Under the pieces are notes generated by a model. That model had not been told where the DNA came from. It did not search any database and worked only from the letters and a program-made list of their open reading frames with translations. This document shows, one piece after another, positions 18,126-26,753 of a DNA stretch of 42,848 nucleotides. The translations under genes and the position numbers were made by a program. This DNA is from Moorena bouillonii PNG (lineage in GTDB: Bacteria > Cyanobacteriota > Cyanobacteriia > Cyanobacteriales > Coleofasciculaceae), in assembly GCF_001942495.1 (NCBI RefSeq), contig NZ_MKZS01000001.1, positions 1,256,571-1,299,418 of the forward strand, given 5' to 3'. How positions within the stretch are numbered: the first letter of the stretch is position 1; each line of letters begins with the position of its first letter.

Positions 18126-18501
18126 GATTTTCACCCAATGTTTATCCAGCTAGCGCGATCGCATGATTTCCCAAATTGCTGGAATTTCCGACAGTAACGG
18201 ATTTTCACGCCTTGTTGATTCAGCTAGCTCTATCGTGATTATCCCCAATTGCTGGAATTTTCGATAACTAGCTCTATCGTGATTATCCCCAATTGCTGGA
18301 ATTTACGATAACTCACGAAATTGCTCAAGCTAGCATTATCATGATTATCCCAAATTGCTGGAATTTTCGATAACTACCGTGCATTGATTAACCAACGCAC
18401 TATCGTGATTATTCCAAATTGCTGAAATATCCAATAGTCAAGGATTTTCACGTTTTGTTGCTCAACCAACGTGCTATCGTGATTTCCCCAAATTGCTGGA
18501 A
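18126..18501. repeat. 376-bp exact duplication, copy 2
   Basis: Identical to 16638-17013. Identity ends at 'gctggaa' inside a palindromic core, as expected for recombination between cores. Two further tandem, nearly identical 75-bp units follow at about 18531-18680. Confidence 0.85.
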
Positions 18502-18956
18502 ATTTCGATAACTCAGCAAGTTGCTGTTGCTAGCGCGATCACATGATTTCCCCAAATTGCTGGAATTTCCGACAATAACGGATTTTCACCCAATGTTTAT
18601 CCAGCTAGCGCGATCGCATGATTTCCCCAAATTGCTGGAATTTCCGACAATAACGGATTTTCACCCAATGTTTATCCAGCTAGCGCGATCGCATTCTCTC
18701 CAAATTGCTCAAATCAGCAACAGTAGCTGGATTAAGCTGAAGGCACTTAACCTAGCGCTAGTCTTATACATTGCGATCGCATAAGCGCGGAAGCTTTGCT
18801 TCATCGCGTAGCGTGACTGCATGTCAATCGCGTTATTCCCGAAATTGCTGAAATTCTCGATAGTGACAGGATTCCCATGAAGCTAGTTAAGCTAGCGCTA
18901 GACTTATCCACCACCACTATAAATGCTGAAAATTGCTGCAATTTCCAACATTTCGC

Positions 18957-21900
18957 TCAACCCTTGCTACCACAAGACCTAGGGTTATACCAATTACTCT
19001 TAGGAGTACCAGTATTCGGTTCAGCTGTCAAGATAATTGTACCATCCTCGCCCACTGTCCAACCCTGAGCTTCCACTATTTTCTTCTTGGGACGAGCAGG
19101 AGTAGGAGTATTGGCAACACGACGTTTCCCTCTCATTGGTAAGTAACTGACATCAGGGGTAGGAGTAGAGGTAGCTTCTTCGATGTTCTCTTCTTCAGTA
19201 TCAAGGGTAATCCAATCTACCAGTACAGACCGTTGAGTAATTGGGTCTAGGGGACTTGGGGGTAAGCCACCCCGTCCAGTAACAATGAATTCACCCAGTT
19301 CATCTACAGCTACTTTTCCACTCCTGGGACAGTTAGCAAGAATTAATGCTGAAGGGTCAACTAGTGATGTTGGTAAGATCTCAGGATCATTTAGTGGATT
19401 GATGCCCTCAAGGTTTATAGACCCATCGGTAGCACCTTGAAGAAGACCCAGAGCTGCTATTTCACTAATATTATTATTGAAAACTAAGGATCGGTCTATA
19501 TTTTCAGATGAGTCAAGAAACGCACTTCTATCTTCAATTACGTTCAGATTGAATAAGCCCTGGAGGGTGATTTTGATGTCTCCACCCTGGCCTTTTTCAG
19601 CATTAGCAAATATATCGCTACCTTTGTCATCATTAGTTAAAGGCAGCGCTACTAATACTCCACCAGAAATCTCGATCTTTCCACCATTGGCATCACCTAT
19701 AGCGCTAGCTAAAATTAGGCTATTGTTATCGAGTATGATCACTCCTGGTACCTTGATTTCGATAGTTCCTGTGGCTTCGTTGTTGGTGGTATTTTTTCCA
19801 GTAGCAGCTATAAGTTGGCCGTTGTCTAGGGTGAGTGACTCAGCCTTAATTTCCAGTTTGCCAGCTTCTCCTCGCTTGCTCTGCTTCACGTCACTATCTG
19901 GAAAACCACTATCTGTTAATGGGACACCGCTTACTGCTATTCGTGCTCCATCTTTGACAGTTAGCTCATCTGTTTTTATAGTCACATCTTGAGCAGTACC
20001 ACCTTTGGTTGCTTGAGCGAATATTCCTGCGGGAGATTTAGACTTATTTGGTAGAGTTCCAGTTAACAATACTGAGTCTTTAGCTTTGACTTCCACATTT
20101 CCTGCGGTTCCTCTTTCGGTAGAAGCCGAAATTTCGCTGTTACTTACTGTCAAGGTGTCTAAATCTAATTTGATATCACCACCACGAAAGTCAGTTGTGC
20201 TTCGAGCATTCAAAACTGCACCATCTGATAGACGCAAGCTCGGTGTTGTAATCTGAATAAGCCCTCCCTCAGCCTTGGCTCCGTTTCGAGTTTGGGTGAA
20301 TATGCCACTTTCTTCGGTTTTTATTTCTTTTTTTTCTTTTTTTTCTCCAATCCCAGAAATTTCTACAAAATCTTTGGCATCGACTGTAATATCACCTGCT
20401 TTAATTTTGCCTTGAGTAAAAGCTTCTAATCTTCCTCCATCTTTGAGAGATAGAGAGCGAGCTTTAATGGTAATATTACCAGCATCTTCTTCTCGGGTTT
20501 GATTGTTTCCCGCATCCTTAGTTACCTGAGTTCTGATTCCGCTATCAAAGCCTATAATCTCAATCTTATCCTTAACCGTTATCTGGATCTTTCCCGGATT
20601 TCCAACATTCTTAATTTTACTTTTAGGTTTATTTTTCTTAGTCTCAGTCGTGATAAAGCTCGTATTACTTAAGGAAAGTGAGCCAGCGTCAATGATTATG
20701 TCGTTACCATCGCCTGTAGCGCCCTGTTGAGATTTCGCTTCAATTTTGGCTCGATCTTCCATGATGAAGTCTCCTTCAACTATGATGGTGATGTCTCCCG
20801 CTTTTCCAGCTCCTGATGTATTAGCAGTTATACCACTAGAGCCTGATCTATTTGGTCCAATCATCGTCAGTGACCCCACACGGATGTCTATCGGACCACC
20901 GTTACCTTTAGTGTTTGGGTCGGTCTTAGCCGTAATTTGGACTTGACCTCTCTTAGATTCAGGATCGCTCGGATTGCGAGCATCAACCAATAGGGACTTA
21001 GCTGTGATCTCAATGCCCCCGCTCGATCCTATAGATTTTTTTTTAGCGACATTCTCAATTTTGCTTTTGAATCTGACTTCAACTGCTCCCCCAGCCAAGA
21101 TGGTAATTCTACCTCCATCTGCTGCCCCTCCATTAAATATCTGAAGTCGGCTATTATCGTTGAGGATAACATTGCCCAAGGCATTTAATAAGACATCTCC
21201 GGGACGGCCTTTTTTATCATTTTCATCTACGTTTTTGTCTTCAACTTGTTCTGTTCTAATGGTGCCTTTATTTTTGAGTTCTACATCACCACTCACATTG
21301 ATGGTAATGCTGCCGCTATCACCATCTCCCTTTGTTCTTGTCGAAATCCCTGGTGTTTCTTTCTTCGATTCCACCATCAGGGAGCCAGCAGTAATTTGAA
21401 TACTTCCCCCTGTGCCACCTTCAGTATCAGTTAAGGTAAAGATTCCATGCTGGTTTCCGTCACGAGAAGCAATTATGGAAACTGAGTCATCAGCGGTGAT
21501 GATAATATCACCTCCTTTCTGACCATTGACCTTAGTCATGGTGAAGATTCCCTGCTCTTTTCGAGCCGTCTCTACTGTCACCGAGCCAGTGTCGATGGTA
21601 ATTTTTCCACTTTCTCCACCTTCTTTCTGTGTTCTAGTAAAGATTCCCTGGCGCTCTGTTCTAGCAGTAGACTTAATCAATACTGAGTTATCAGCGCTTA
21701 TACTAATATCACCGCTTTTCCTACCATTCCTCTCAGTCTTGGTAAAAATCCCTCGGTCTTTCTTCTTTTCGGTGTTTTCTACTTCCAAAGAATCAGCAAT
21801 AATCCTAATGTCGCCACCATCAACATCGCTATCTTTAGCTACGGAAGTTTCTATAGCGCTATCCTTAATAACAACATCCGCTTTCTTGACGCCATCGGGA

Positions 21901-22670
21901 AATTCTAAACCCAGCTTGTCACCCTCTTGAGTCAAAGCTACTTCTCCTGGTGCGCCCAATCCCGCTAATAGAATATTCCCACCTTGATTGGTGCTAATCT
22001 TACTATCTTTTTTACTATCTTTCTTGCTAACCTCAATATCACCACCAAGCAACAATAGGTTATCAACCGCTAGCTTTTCCAACTTAGCTTGACTGGTAAT
22101 CTTACCCGGAATTTGATTAAAGAAGAATACATTAGGATTAACCGTCAGCAATGGCGATGGCGGCTCTGGATTAGAGGCACTAAACACTCCTCGATTGCCA
22201 AACCCAATCCCATCAGCAGTGGTGCCTACAAAAGAACCGGATACATCCAGCTTCGCCTTATCCCCAAAGAAAATCCCATTGGGATTAATCAAGAACAAAT
22301 TCGCTCCACCATCGACACCCAAGGTGCCAAGAATATTAGAGGGATTAGCACCAGTTACCCGAGACAGAATATTTTCAATCCCAGCTGGATTAGCAAAATA
22401 AACCCTTTGTCCTTCTGAGACATTAAACTCTAGGAAACTGTGGAACAAATTGATATCCCGGATTGCTCCTCCTTTAATTAGATCAACAATTTTCCCATTT
22501 ACCTCACCAGAGCCCAGGTCTAGCTGTGACGTTTCTCCCTGGGGCAAAGTAGCATCAGGAGTAATCTGAGCATTAGCTTGGCCAGCTAGGAATGCGATCG
22601 CTCCACTAATGGCTAAGCATAGCGCTAATCCAAACTGAGTGTTATAGCGTTTCAACACATCTAATGCCAT
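18957..22670 (-). CDS. Filamentous-haemagglutinin-type exoprotein (two-partner secretion)
   Basis: A 1237-aa protein. A signal peptide (residues ~10-38, ending 'GQANAQ') is followed by a TPS secretion domain with the typical 'ITPDATLPQG', 'FHSFLEFNVSEGQRVYFANP', 'ILSRVTG...SNILGTLGV' and 'ANLFLINPNGIFFG' motifs. A long parallel beta-helix follows, with 'GGDI.I.A.S', 'G.GG.I.I.' and similar repeats. The C-terminus has the cyanobacterial 'VTGRGGLPPSP' tail. Such proteins are exported through a TpsB outer-membrane pore; none is in the window. I prefer ATG 22670 over 22727 because AGGAG lies 8 nt upstream and the signal peptide then starts properly. Likely an adhesin or matrix protein. The palindrome array begins immediately after its stop. 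Confidence 0.85.
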   Translation of the reverse strand: MALDVLKRYNTQFGLALCLAISGAIAFLAGQANAQITPDATLPQGETSQLDLGSGEVNGKIVDLIKGGAIRDINLFHSFLEFNVSEGQRVYFANPAGIENILSRVTGANPSNILGTLGVDGGANLFLINPNGIFFGDKAKLDVSGSFVGTTADGIGFGNRGVFSASNPEPPSPLLTVNPNVFFFNQIPGKITSQAKLEKLAVDNLLLLGGDIEVSKKDSKKDSKISTNQGGNILLAGLGAPGEVALTQEGDKLGLEFPDGVKKADVVIKDSAIETSVAKDSDVDGGDIRIIADSLEVENTEKKKDRGIFTKTERNGRKSGDISISADNSVLIKSTARTERQGIFTRTQKEGGESGKITIDTGSVTVETARKEQGIFTMTKVNGQKGGDIIITADDSVSIIASRDGNQHGIFTLTDTEGGTGGSIQITAGSLMVESKKETPGISTRTKGDGDSGSITINVSGDVELKNKGTIRTEQVEDKNVDENDKKGRPGDVLLNALGNVILNDNSRLQIFNGGAADGGRITILAGGAVEVRFKSKIENVAKKKSIGSSGGIEITAKSLLVDARNPSDPESKRGQVQITAKTDPNTKGNGGPIDIRVGSLTMIGPNRSGSSGITANTSGAGKAGDITIIVEGDFIMEDRAKIEAKSQQGATGDGNDIIIDAGSLSLSNTSFITTETKKNKPKSKIKNVGNPGKIQITVKDKIEIIGFDSGIRTQVTKDAGNNQTREEDAGNITIKARSLSLKDGGRLEAFTQGKIKAGDITVDAKDFVEISGIGEKKEKKEIKTEESGIFTQTRNGAKAEGGLIQITTPSLRLSDGAVLNARSTTDFRGGDIKLDLDTLTVSNSEISASTERGTAGNVEVKAKDSVLLTGTLPNKSKSPAGIFAQATKGGTAQDVTIKTDELTVKDGARIAVSGVPLTDSGFPDSDVKQSKRGEAGKLEIKAESLTLDNGQLIAATGKNTTNNEATGTIEIKVPGVIILDNNSLILASAIGDANGGKIEISGGVLVALPLTNDDKGSDIFANAEKGQGGDIKITLQGLFNLNVIEDRSAFLDSSENIDRSLVFNNNISEIAALGLLQGATDGSINLEGINPLNDPEILPTSLVDPSALILANCPRSGKVAVDELGEFIVTGRGGLPPSPLDPITQRSVLVDWITLDTEEENIEEATSTPTPDVSYLPMRGKRRVANTPTPARPKKKIVEAQGWTVGEDGTIILTAEPNTGTPKSNWYNPRSCGSKG

Positions 22671-22727
22671 GGGATTCGTCTCCTGAGCCTGGGGAGGGGG
22701 TAGTTTATTTAAGCTATCAGCTATCAC

Positions 22728-23219
22728 CTATGAGCGATTAGCGCTACATCACAGGCTAGAAGCCTGTGCCACGCACGCTACTTGAGGTGCTATCAGCTAT
22801 CAGCTTGCCAATTGACGCACGCTACGTGGGGTTTATTTTAAGCTGACGGCTGATTGCTGACCTTTGATTAATAGTGGCTTGAGGCCGTTATTGTTACTAG
22901 CAATACTAATTATTACTGCCGGAAATAATAACAGAAATTATTATACCTATACTTCCTAGTGAGTGATGTAAATTTTTGTTAAATAATGTTAGCCAGGGCT
23001 ACAGAGATGGGTAATGGCTCGAAGAGATAGGCAACGGATATAGGGAACCGTGTAGAAATTGTCAGAATTTTTGTTATCTCCGGATTCCCGATTCCCGATT
23101 CCCGATTCCCGATTCCCGATTCCCGATTCCCTTTGCTATACACAGTTTGCTTTTGTAATAAAATGTAAATAAAATTAAAAACTATTTATACAATAATCTG
23201 GCTAAGGACTTGATAAAAG
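22728..23219. other. Intergenic region with palindromes and heptamer array
   Basis: A gap between divergent genes. It contains a 'cacaggctagaagcctgtg' palindrome at about 22750-22768, 'gctatcagct' units, and a 'cccgatt' heptamer array at 23083-23132. AT-rich sequence before 23220 ('taaaatgtaaataaaattaaaaac') should hold the promoter of the carotenoid oxygenase gene. No gene is visible. Confidence 0.55.
23083..23132. repeat. Heptamer tandem array (cccgatt)
   Basis: Seven tandem, almost exact copies of 'cccgatt'. It lies about 90 bp before the carotenoid oxygenase start codon. Confidence 0.8.
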
Positions 23220-24743
23220 ATGGAAAATGTGTTAAGCAACAAAGAAGCCAATGGGGTTTCTAATCCTGGTGTGTCCTATAGCCAGGAAGATTGGGCAAGA
23301 GGTTATGAGTCCCAACGCCATGAAGAGGATTATTGGATTGATCAAGTAGAAGGGGAAATCCCTAAGGAGTTGCAAGGGACTTGGTTACGGAATGGTCCTG
23401 GTTTGCTGGATATTAATGGTTACCGGGTGCATCATCCATTTGATGGGGATGGGATGATTTGTGCGATCGCATTTGATCACGGTCGAGCCCATTTTCGCAA
23501 TCGCTTTGTGCGCACAGAGGGCTTCTTAGCGGAACAAAAAGCGGGGAAACCGGTATATCGAGGAGTGTTTGGCACTCAGAAGCCTGGGGGTTGGTTAGCG
23601 AATCTATTTGATGTCCAACTTAAAAATATTGCGAATACCAATGTAATCTACTGGGGTGGCAAACTCTTAGCTTTATGGGAAGCTGCTAAACCTTACAGTC
23701 TAGACCCCCATACTCTTGAAACCTTGGGTGAAGATAACTTGGATGGAGTGTTATTAGGGGGTGAATCCTTTGCTGCTCATCCTTGGATTGACCCTAGTAG
23801 TAAGCTTGATGGTGGTCAACCCTGTCTGGTGAATTTCGCGATTCAGCCAGGTCTGTCTAGCAAAATTACTATTTACGAATTGAACCTGACCGGTAAACTA
23901 TTACGACGTCAGGCTTATAGTGTTCCTGGTTTTGCCTTTATCCACGATTTTGCGATTACCCCAAATTACTGTATTTTCTTCCAAAATCCTGTTAGCTATA
24001 ATCCCTTTCCGTTCCTGTTGGGATACCGAGGAGCTGGTGAGTGTGTGGCATATCAGCCTGAACAACCGACCCGGATTATAGTGATTCCTCGTAAACAGAA
24101 CACAGAGGAAGTCAAAATCCTAGAAACCCAATCGGGCTTTATTTTCCATCACGCTAATGCTTTTGAGGAAGATGGCAAGATTTATGTCGATTCTATTTGC
24201 TACGAGTCATTATCAGCAGTAGACGTAGGTAGTGATTTCCGGGAGGTTGATTTTGATGCGATCGCACCAGGACAACTCTGGCGCTTTACGTTGAACTTAA
24301 CTGACAAAACCGTAGGGAGTAAGTTATTAGAAGAGCGCTGTTGCGAGTTTCCCATCATTCACCCTAATCATGTAGGAAATCCCTATCGCTACTTATTTAT
24401 CGGAGCTGCTGATCGTCCCAGCGGTAATGCGCCATTACAAGGGATTCTAAAAATAGATATGGAAACAAAGACACAACAATTCTGGAGTGCTGCGCCAAAG
24501 GGTTTTGTAAATGAACCAATGTTTGTGCCACGACCCAATGCTGAACGAGAAGATGATGGTTGGGTATTGACCTTAGTATATGATGCTAGTCATCACCGGT
24601 CGGATCTAGTAATTTTAGATGGTTGTGATTTAACTAGTGGACCGGTAGCACGACTGCACTTGAAGCATCATATCCCTTACGGTTTACATGGTAGCTGGAC
24701 TTCTGAGTTGTTGGGACTGGGGTTGAATCAGGTTGAAGGTTGA
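23220..24743 (+). CDS. Carotenoid oxygenase family protein
   Basis: A 507-aa protein of the carotenoid cleavage dioxygenase/RPE65 family, which splits carotenoids or apocarotenoids with O2 at a non-haem Fe(II) held by four His. All four are placed as expected: His187 ('FAAHPWID'), His242 ('FIHDFAI'), His310/311 ('FIFHHANAF') and His490 ('GLHGSW'). The N-terminal 'GTWLRNGPGLLDINGYRVHHPFDGDGM' type motif (residues 53-79) is complete. Length is normal for the family. No signal peptide is seen; such enzymes dip into membranes. Substrate and cleavage position are not readable. The coding sequence ends inside a 'gttgaaggtt' repeat, which supplies the last residues and the TGA stop, so the C-terminal 'LGLNQVEG' is probably repeat-derived. 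Confidence 0.9.
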   Translation: MENVLSNKEANGVSNPGVSYSQEDWARGYESQRHEEDYWIDQVEGEIPKELQGTWLRNGPGLLDINGYRVHHPFDGDGMICAIAFDHGRAHFRNRFVRTEGFLAEQKAGKPVYRGVFGTQKPGGWLANLFDVQLKNIANTNVIYWGGKLLALWEAAKPYSLDPHTLETLGEDNLDGVLLGGESFAAHPWIDPSSKLDGGQPCLVNFAIQPGLSSKITIYELNLTGKLLRRQAYSVPGFAFIHDFAITPNYCIFFQNPVSYNPFPFLLGYRGAGECVAYQPEQPTRIIVIPRKQNTEEVKILETQSGFIFHHANAFEEDGKIYVDSICYESLSAVDVGSDFREVDFDAIAPGQLWRFTLNLTDKTVGSKLLEERCCEFPIIHPNHVGNPYRYLFIGAADRPSGNAPLQGILKIDMETKTQQFWSAAPKGFVNEPMFVPRPNAEREDDGWVLTLVYDASHHRSDLVILDGCDLTSGPVARLHLKHHIPYGLHGSWTSELLGLGLNQVEG

Positions 24744-24854
24744 AGGTTTAAGAAGGTTGAAGGTTTAAGGTTTAAGGTTACAGGTTGAAGGTTACAGGTT
24801 GTTCGCGTAGCGTGGCCAAAAGGCCAAGGTTGAAGGTTACAGGTTGAGGGTTTA
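24720..24854. repeat. Degenerate 'ggttgaaggtttaa' tandem repeats
   Basis: About ten units of 'aggttgaaggt', 'aggtttaaggt' and 'aggttacaggt', interrupted by a REP-like 'gttcgcgtagcgtggcc' piece at about 24801. It begins inside the 3' end of the carotenoid oxygenase gene. Confidence 0.7.
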
Positions 24855-24952
24855 GACTTTAACAAGATAGGGGGAGTTTGAGGGGGCGAAATTCCCCCAC
24901 CTGGCCGTAGGCCACGCTACGCGAACGTTCAGGTGGGGGATGGATAGCCCCT

Positions 24953-25150
24953 TCAAATACCAGAGATCTGTTTTCTGACCCAGCTCTCTATGTATTCTCC
25001 AACGCTTACCCCAGAGTCTTTAGCTGCTAGCTGCAACCATTTCCAAGTGCTGTCTGTAAGCCAAATTCCGTGTTGTCTTTTTAGTTCGTCATAATGAGCG
25101 GGTGCTCCCCTCATTCTTTTCTGAGGATTTTTCCTTTTTGTGCTTGACAT
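24953..25150 (-). CDS. Small basic protein, RHH-like, divergent from tnpB
   Basis: A 65-aa basic protein. An N-terminal Lys/Arg-rich stretch ('STKRKNPQKRMRGAP') is followed by 'HGIWLTDSTWKWLQLAAKDSGVSVGEYIESWVRKQI', resembling a ribbon-helix-helix or similar DNA-binding segment: one strand, then two helices. It is divergent from the tnpB gene, 72 bp apart, so it could regulate tnpB or be a passenger of the element. Neither is shown by the sequence. It is short, but the codon pattern and family-like layout support a real gene. Confidence 0.6.
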   Translation of the reverse strand: MSSTKRKNPQKRMRGAPAHYDELKRQHGIWLTDSTWKWLQLAAKDSGVSVGEYIESWVRKQISGI

Positions 25151-25222
25151 TTATATTTATCATCAACTATACTAATAATATAGCAGGTAAAGAGCACGGA
25201 GTTAAAGGATGTGATTTAATTT

Positions 25223-26695
25223 ATGGCGAATCTTAGGCAGACATTTCGTATTTATCCCAATCAAACAGCTAATTCAAAGATGTTTTATGCGAGAAAACTG
25301 CATCAGTTACTCTATAACGCTGGGATAGCCGATCGTCGCTATGAATGGAAGGCTAACAAAAAATCCATAGGATACTTTGATCAGCAGAATTGCTTGCCTG
25401 ATTTCAAGAAGTGCTGGCCGGAGTACAAGGAGTTATACAGTACTTCTTTGCAGGCCACTCTTAAAAGAGTAGATTTGGCATATAATCGGTTCTTCCAAGG
25501 GTTGAGTGAAATTCCAAAGTATAAACCAATTCGGAAATACTCTGGATGGACTTATCCTAGTAAAGCTGGTTGGAAGGTTAACACTGACGGGAAGAATGGC
25601 ACTTTGACGTTAAACGACCTTGGCATCACTATAAAGATGCGTGGTCAAACAAAATCTTGGGGAACTCCAACAACCTTAACTATTACTTACAAGCCTAGTG
25701 TTAATGCTTGGTATGCTTCAATAACTGTCAAAATAGAATCCCAAACAGCTAAATACGGATCAGGATCTGACTTGACGTATGAAAAAATCGTAGCTTATGA
25801 CTTGGGAACTGAAACAGCAATTACAGCTTTCAATGGCAGAGAGTTTGAGGAGATAGCTAACCAGCGCTTTACGAAGACCTTAGAATCCAAGGTTAAAGCC
25901 GCTGGTAAGGAAAAGCGCAGCAAACAGGCTCCTAATTTCAAAAAAGGCATAAAAGCGTCTAAGCGTTGGAAGAAGGCGAACAAAAAAGAATCCAAATTAA
26001 AAAGAAAAGTTGGGTTAGCGCGCAAGGATTGGCAACACAAAGTTACGTCAGATTTATCTAGTCGTTATGACATCGGCGTAACTGAAAAGCTAAATACAAA
26101 AGGGATGACCCTAAAAGCTAAGAAAGGGTCAAAAAGGAAAAAACAAAAAGCTGGATTAAACAAGGCTATTTTGGATGTGGGATTCGGCACTCTTAATAAA
26201 ATGCTGACCTACAAAATCGAACTCAAAGGCGGAATTGTCCTTCAACTACCGACTAGACAATTAAAACCATCTCAGCGTTGTCCAGAATGTGGGAAAGTTC
26301 ACAAAAGTTGGGCTGAACTATCGAATAGATACCATGTCTGTGATGCTTGCGGCTTTGAGTTCGATAGAGACAAGACAAGCGCAATGGTAATGTTCAATGC
26401 AGCTAATGGAAAACAGCCGGGGTACGGGACTGACCTCGATAAACGTGGATTTTCTAGCTCTACCTCAAAGACTAGTAAGCACACTGGCTCGATGAGGCAA
26501 CTAGGAAAGATGAAGCGTCAAAAATCACGTTCTAAGGACGGGTCTGCTGACACCCCGTCCTGGCCTACGGCCACGCCAAAGGCGAACGACCAGGACGGGG
26601 TAGTTCATATAGAAACGTTTAACCAAAATGGGGAGATAATTACGCTTTACTTATTGCTAAACTTATTAGTTATTAAACTTGTGGGGGAATTATAG
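25223..26695 (+). CDS. tnpB: TnpB, IS200/IS605-type RNA-guided nuclease
   Basis: A 490-aa TnpB. The split RuvC residues are present: Asp193 ('AYDLGTETA'), Glu288 ('VTEKLNTKGM') and Asp383 ('FDRDKTSAMVMFNAA'). A four-Cys zinc ribbon is complete (Cys353, Cys356, Cys373, Cys376; 'CPECG', 'CDACG'). TnpB cuts DNA guided by omegaRNA made from the element's right end. No Y1 transposase (tnpA) accompanies it. The C-terminal ~60 residues after 'SRSKDGSADTP' are not typical: they run through the probable right-end hairpin and a REP-like insert at 26560-26590 ('SWPTATPKAND'). The true functional protein may effectively end near residue 430-440. ATG follows 'aaaggatgtgattt'. Confidence 0.88.
   Translation: MANLRQTFRIYPNQTANSKMFYARKLHQLLYNAGIADRRYEWKANKKSIGYFDQQNCLPDFKKCWPEYKELYSTSLQATLKRVDLAYNRFFQGLSEIPKYKPIRKYSGWTYPSKAGWKVNTDGKNGTLTLNDLGITIKMRGQTKSWGTPTTLTITYKPSVNAWYASITVKIESQTAKYGSGSDLTYEKIVAYDLGTETAITAFNGREFEEIANQRFTKTLESKVKAAGKEKRSKQAPNFKKGIKASKRWKKANKKESKLKRKVGLARKDWQHKVTSDLSSRYDIGVTEKLNTKGMTLKAKKGSKRKKQKAGLNKAILDVGFGTLNKMLTYKIELKGGIVLQLPTRQLKPSQRCPECGKVHKSWAELSNRYHVCDACGFEFDRDKTSAMVMFNAANGKQPGYGTDLDKRGFSSSTSKTSKHTGSMRQLGKMKRQKSRSKDGSADTPSWPTATPKANDQDGVVHIETFNQNGEIITLYLLLNLLVIKLVGEL
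26530..26610 (+). ncRNA. Probable omegaRNA 3' region / right end of TnpB element
   Basis: The inverted repeat 'caccccgtcctgg' / 'ccaggacggggta' (about 26553-26566 and 26590-26603) lies within the end of the tnpB reading frame. Such GC-rich hairpins mark the right end of IS605-type elements and the scaffold of omegaRNA. A REP-like sequence sits in the loop. The exact element border and guide start are not determinable from one copy. Confidence 0.45.
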
Positions 26696-26753
26696 GGTTG
26701 GAGCTTCATGATTAAACCTAAGCTAATCACAGCATTTTCCTCAGGGGTGCCGG

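Larger units (their letters stand above)
15930..18956. repeat. About 3-kb noncoding array of palindromic-core repeats
   Basis: By eye I count about 41 copies of a core 'AAATTGCTGGAATTT' (arms AAATT/AATTT, variable centre), one every ~73 bp. Each core is followed by one of two second modules, 'CCGACAGTAACGGATTTTCA' or 'TCGATAACTA', and then a linker of the type 'TTGCTAGCGC(G/T)ATC...ATGATT', often containing the HIP1 octamer GCGATCGC. The units are degenerate and cross all reading frames with stops, so it is not coding. It fills the whole space between the small-ORF modules and the 3' end of the haemagglutinin-type gene. REP-like inserts with 'gcttccgcgcttatgc'-type sequence interrupt it near 17740-17810 and 18776-18830. 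Confidence 0.85.

Noticed and set aside
18521-18784. An 87-codon open frame with a 25-residue internal repeat inside the palindrome array
   Set aside because: It is the translation of two identical 75-bp array units; no ribosome binding site or homologous family is visible, and other units are closed by stops.
15930-18956. Array considered as CRISPR
   Set aside because: Both core and intervening parts recur, cores are degenerate and spacing is irregular; no cas genes are present.
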